Shown here: piece after piece, positions 5,151 to 5,634 of the stretch
How positions within the stretch are numbered: the first letter of the stretch is position 1
Layout of the letters: each line of letters starts with the position of its first letter
Assembly: GCA_023425615.1 (NCBI GenBank)
Contig: JAFACJ010001196.1
Span: 1 to 5,634, forward strand
Length of the DNA: 5,634 nt
From: Actinomycetes bacterium
GTDB taxonomy: Bacteria > Actinomycetota > Actinomycetes > Streptosporangiales > Streptosporangiaceae
Direction: 5' to 3'
Notes under the pieces: generated by a model
Told to the model about the DNA's origin: nothing
Seen by the model: only the letters and a program-made list of their open reading frames with translations
Databases searched by the model: none
Position numbers and translations under genes: made by a program

Positions 5151-5634
5151 CTCGGGTAAACCACTACATAACGCTCGGGCTCCTCGCCCTCCGACTCGCT
5201 GCGCAGTCCCGCGGCGGCGATCGCGTCATGGACGATCTTGCGCTCGAACGGGGTCATCGGCGCCAGCGGCTTGGCCTTGCCGCCGCGCGAGACCTCCTCG
5301 GCGACATCGCGGCCGAGCTTGCTCAGCTCCTCGCGCCGGCGCTCCCGGTATCCGCCGACGTCCAGCATCAGCCGCGTCCGGTTGCCGGTCTGCCGGTGCA
5401 CCGCCAGGCGCGTCAGTTCCTGCAGCGCCTCCAGCACCTCGCCGCGCTTGCCGACCAGTTCGTCGAGGCCGCTGCCCACGACCGACACCATCGCCCGCTC
5501 GCCCTCCACGTCGAGGTCGATGTCGCCGTCGTAGTCGGCGATGTCGAGCAGGCCCTCGATGTAGTCGGCGGCGATGTCGCCCTCTTGCTCCAGCGCCTCG
5601 ATCTCGGCTGCTGCGGTTTCGGCCACCGCTGTCT
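5147..5634 (-). CDS. jag: Jag/KhpB-type KH-R3H RNA-binding protein, 5' end cut by the window
   Basis: This is the homologue of Jag (SpoIIIJ-associated, also called KhpB/EloR), a cytoplasmic RNA-binding protein encoded next to the membrane insertase yidC and tied to cell elongation and division in firmicutes. After an acidic N-terminal region (EQEGDIAADYIEGLLDIADY), the KH domain shows its GxxG loop as GKRG (59-62, numbered from GTG 5626) within VGKRGEVLEALQELTRLAVH. The R3H signature is Arg129-x3-His133 in PFERKIVHDAI, and the end SESEGEEPERYVVVYPS is typical of the actinobacterial family. GTG at 5626 could start it, but no Shine-Dalgarno is visible in the eight remaining bases. The frame stays open (Thr-Ala before it), so the true start is probably just outside. 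yidC is expected to the right. Confidence 0.95.
   Translation of the reverse strand, partial: TAVAETAAAEIEALEQEGDIAADYIEGLLDIADYDGDIDLDVEGERAMVSVVGSGLDELVGKRGEVLEALQELTRLAVHRQTGNRTRLMLDVGGYRERRREELSKLGRDVAEEVSRGGKAKPLAPMTPFERKIVHDAIAAAGLRSESEGEEPERYVVVYPS

Overview
The window is chromosomal DNA from a high-GC actinomycete. Codon third positions in the real genes are almost all G or C. The leftward gene order jag, rsmG, parA, parB is the conserved actinobacterial segment that follows rpmH-rnpA-yidC close to the replication origin. ParA, ParB and the embedded parS site resemble those of Streptomyces and Streptosporangiales. I infer that order and a mycelial actinomycete, perhaps of the Streptosporangiales, from protein similarity by memory; the genus cannot be fixed.

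Right half (about 2200-5634, all minus strand). A 5'-truncated jag gene (KH-R3H RNA-binding protein) ends just before a strong hairpin terminator. A good promoter candidate sits between the jag stop codon and that hairpin. Then come rsmG (16S rRNA G527 methyltransferase), parA (Walker-type segregation ATPase) and parB (parS-binding CTPase clamp). They are closely spaced (29 and 37 nt) and each has its own Shine-Dalgarno, so they look like one operon. It ends in a UUCG-tetraloop intrinsic terminator at 2210-2236. A one-mismatch parS lies inside parA, and a second one-mismatch parS lies about 2.1 kb away, beyond the parB terminator. Together parA, parB and the two sites form a complete chromosome segregation locus.

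Left half (1-2200). The only convincing gene is a plus-strand HAD-fold protein of the actinobacterial 'HAD domain in Swiss Army Knife RNA repair' type (229-771), possibly leaderless. Directly against its 3' end is a short remnant of an IS5-like transposase C-terminus. The following 1.3 kb carries no convincing gene. It is strongly A-rich and T-poor on the plus strand and contains about 18 degenerate tandem copies of a 36-37-bp unit (1137-1790). It then runs through A-rich DNA holding the second parS to a perfect 16-bp tandem duplication that meets the parB terminator. The first 228 bases have the opposite skew (T over A).

The most unusual element is the long degenerate repeat array beside the parABS locus. 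I could not assign it to any known repeat class from sequence alone.
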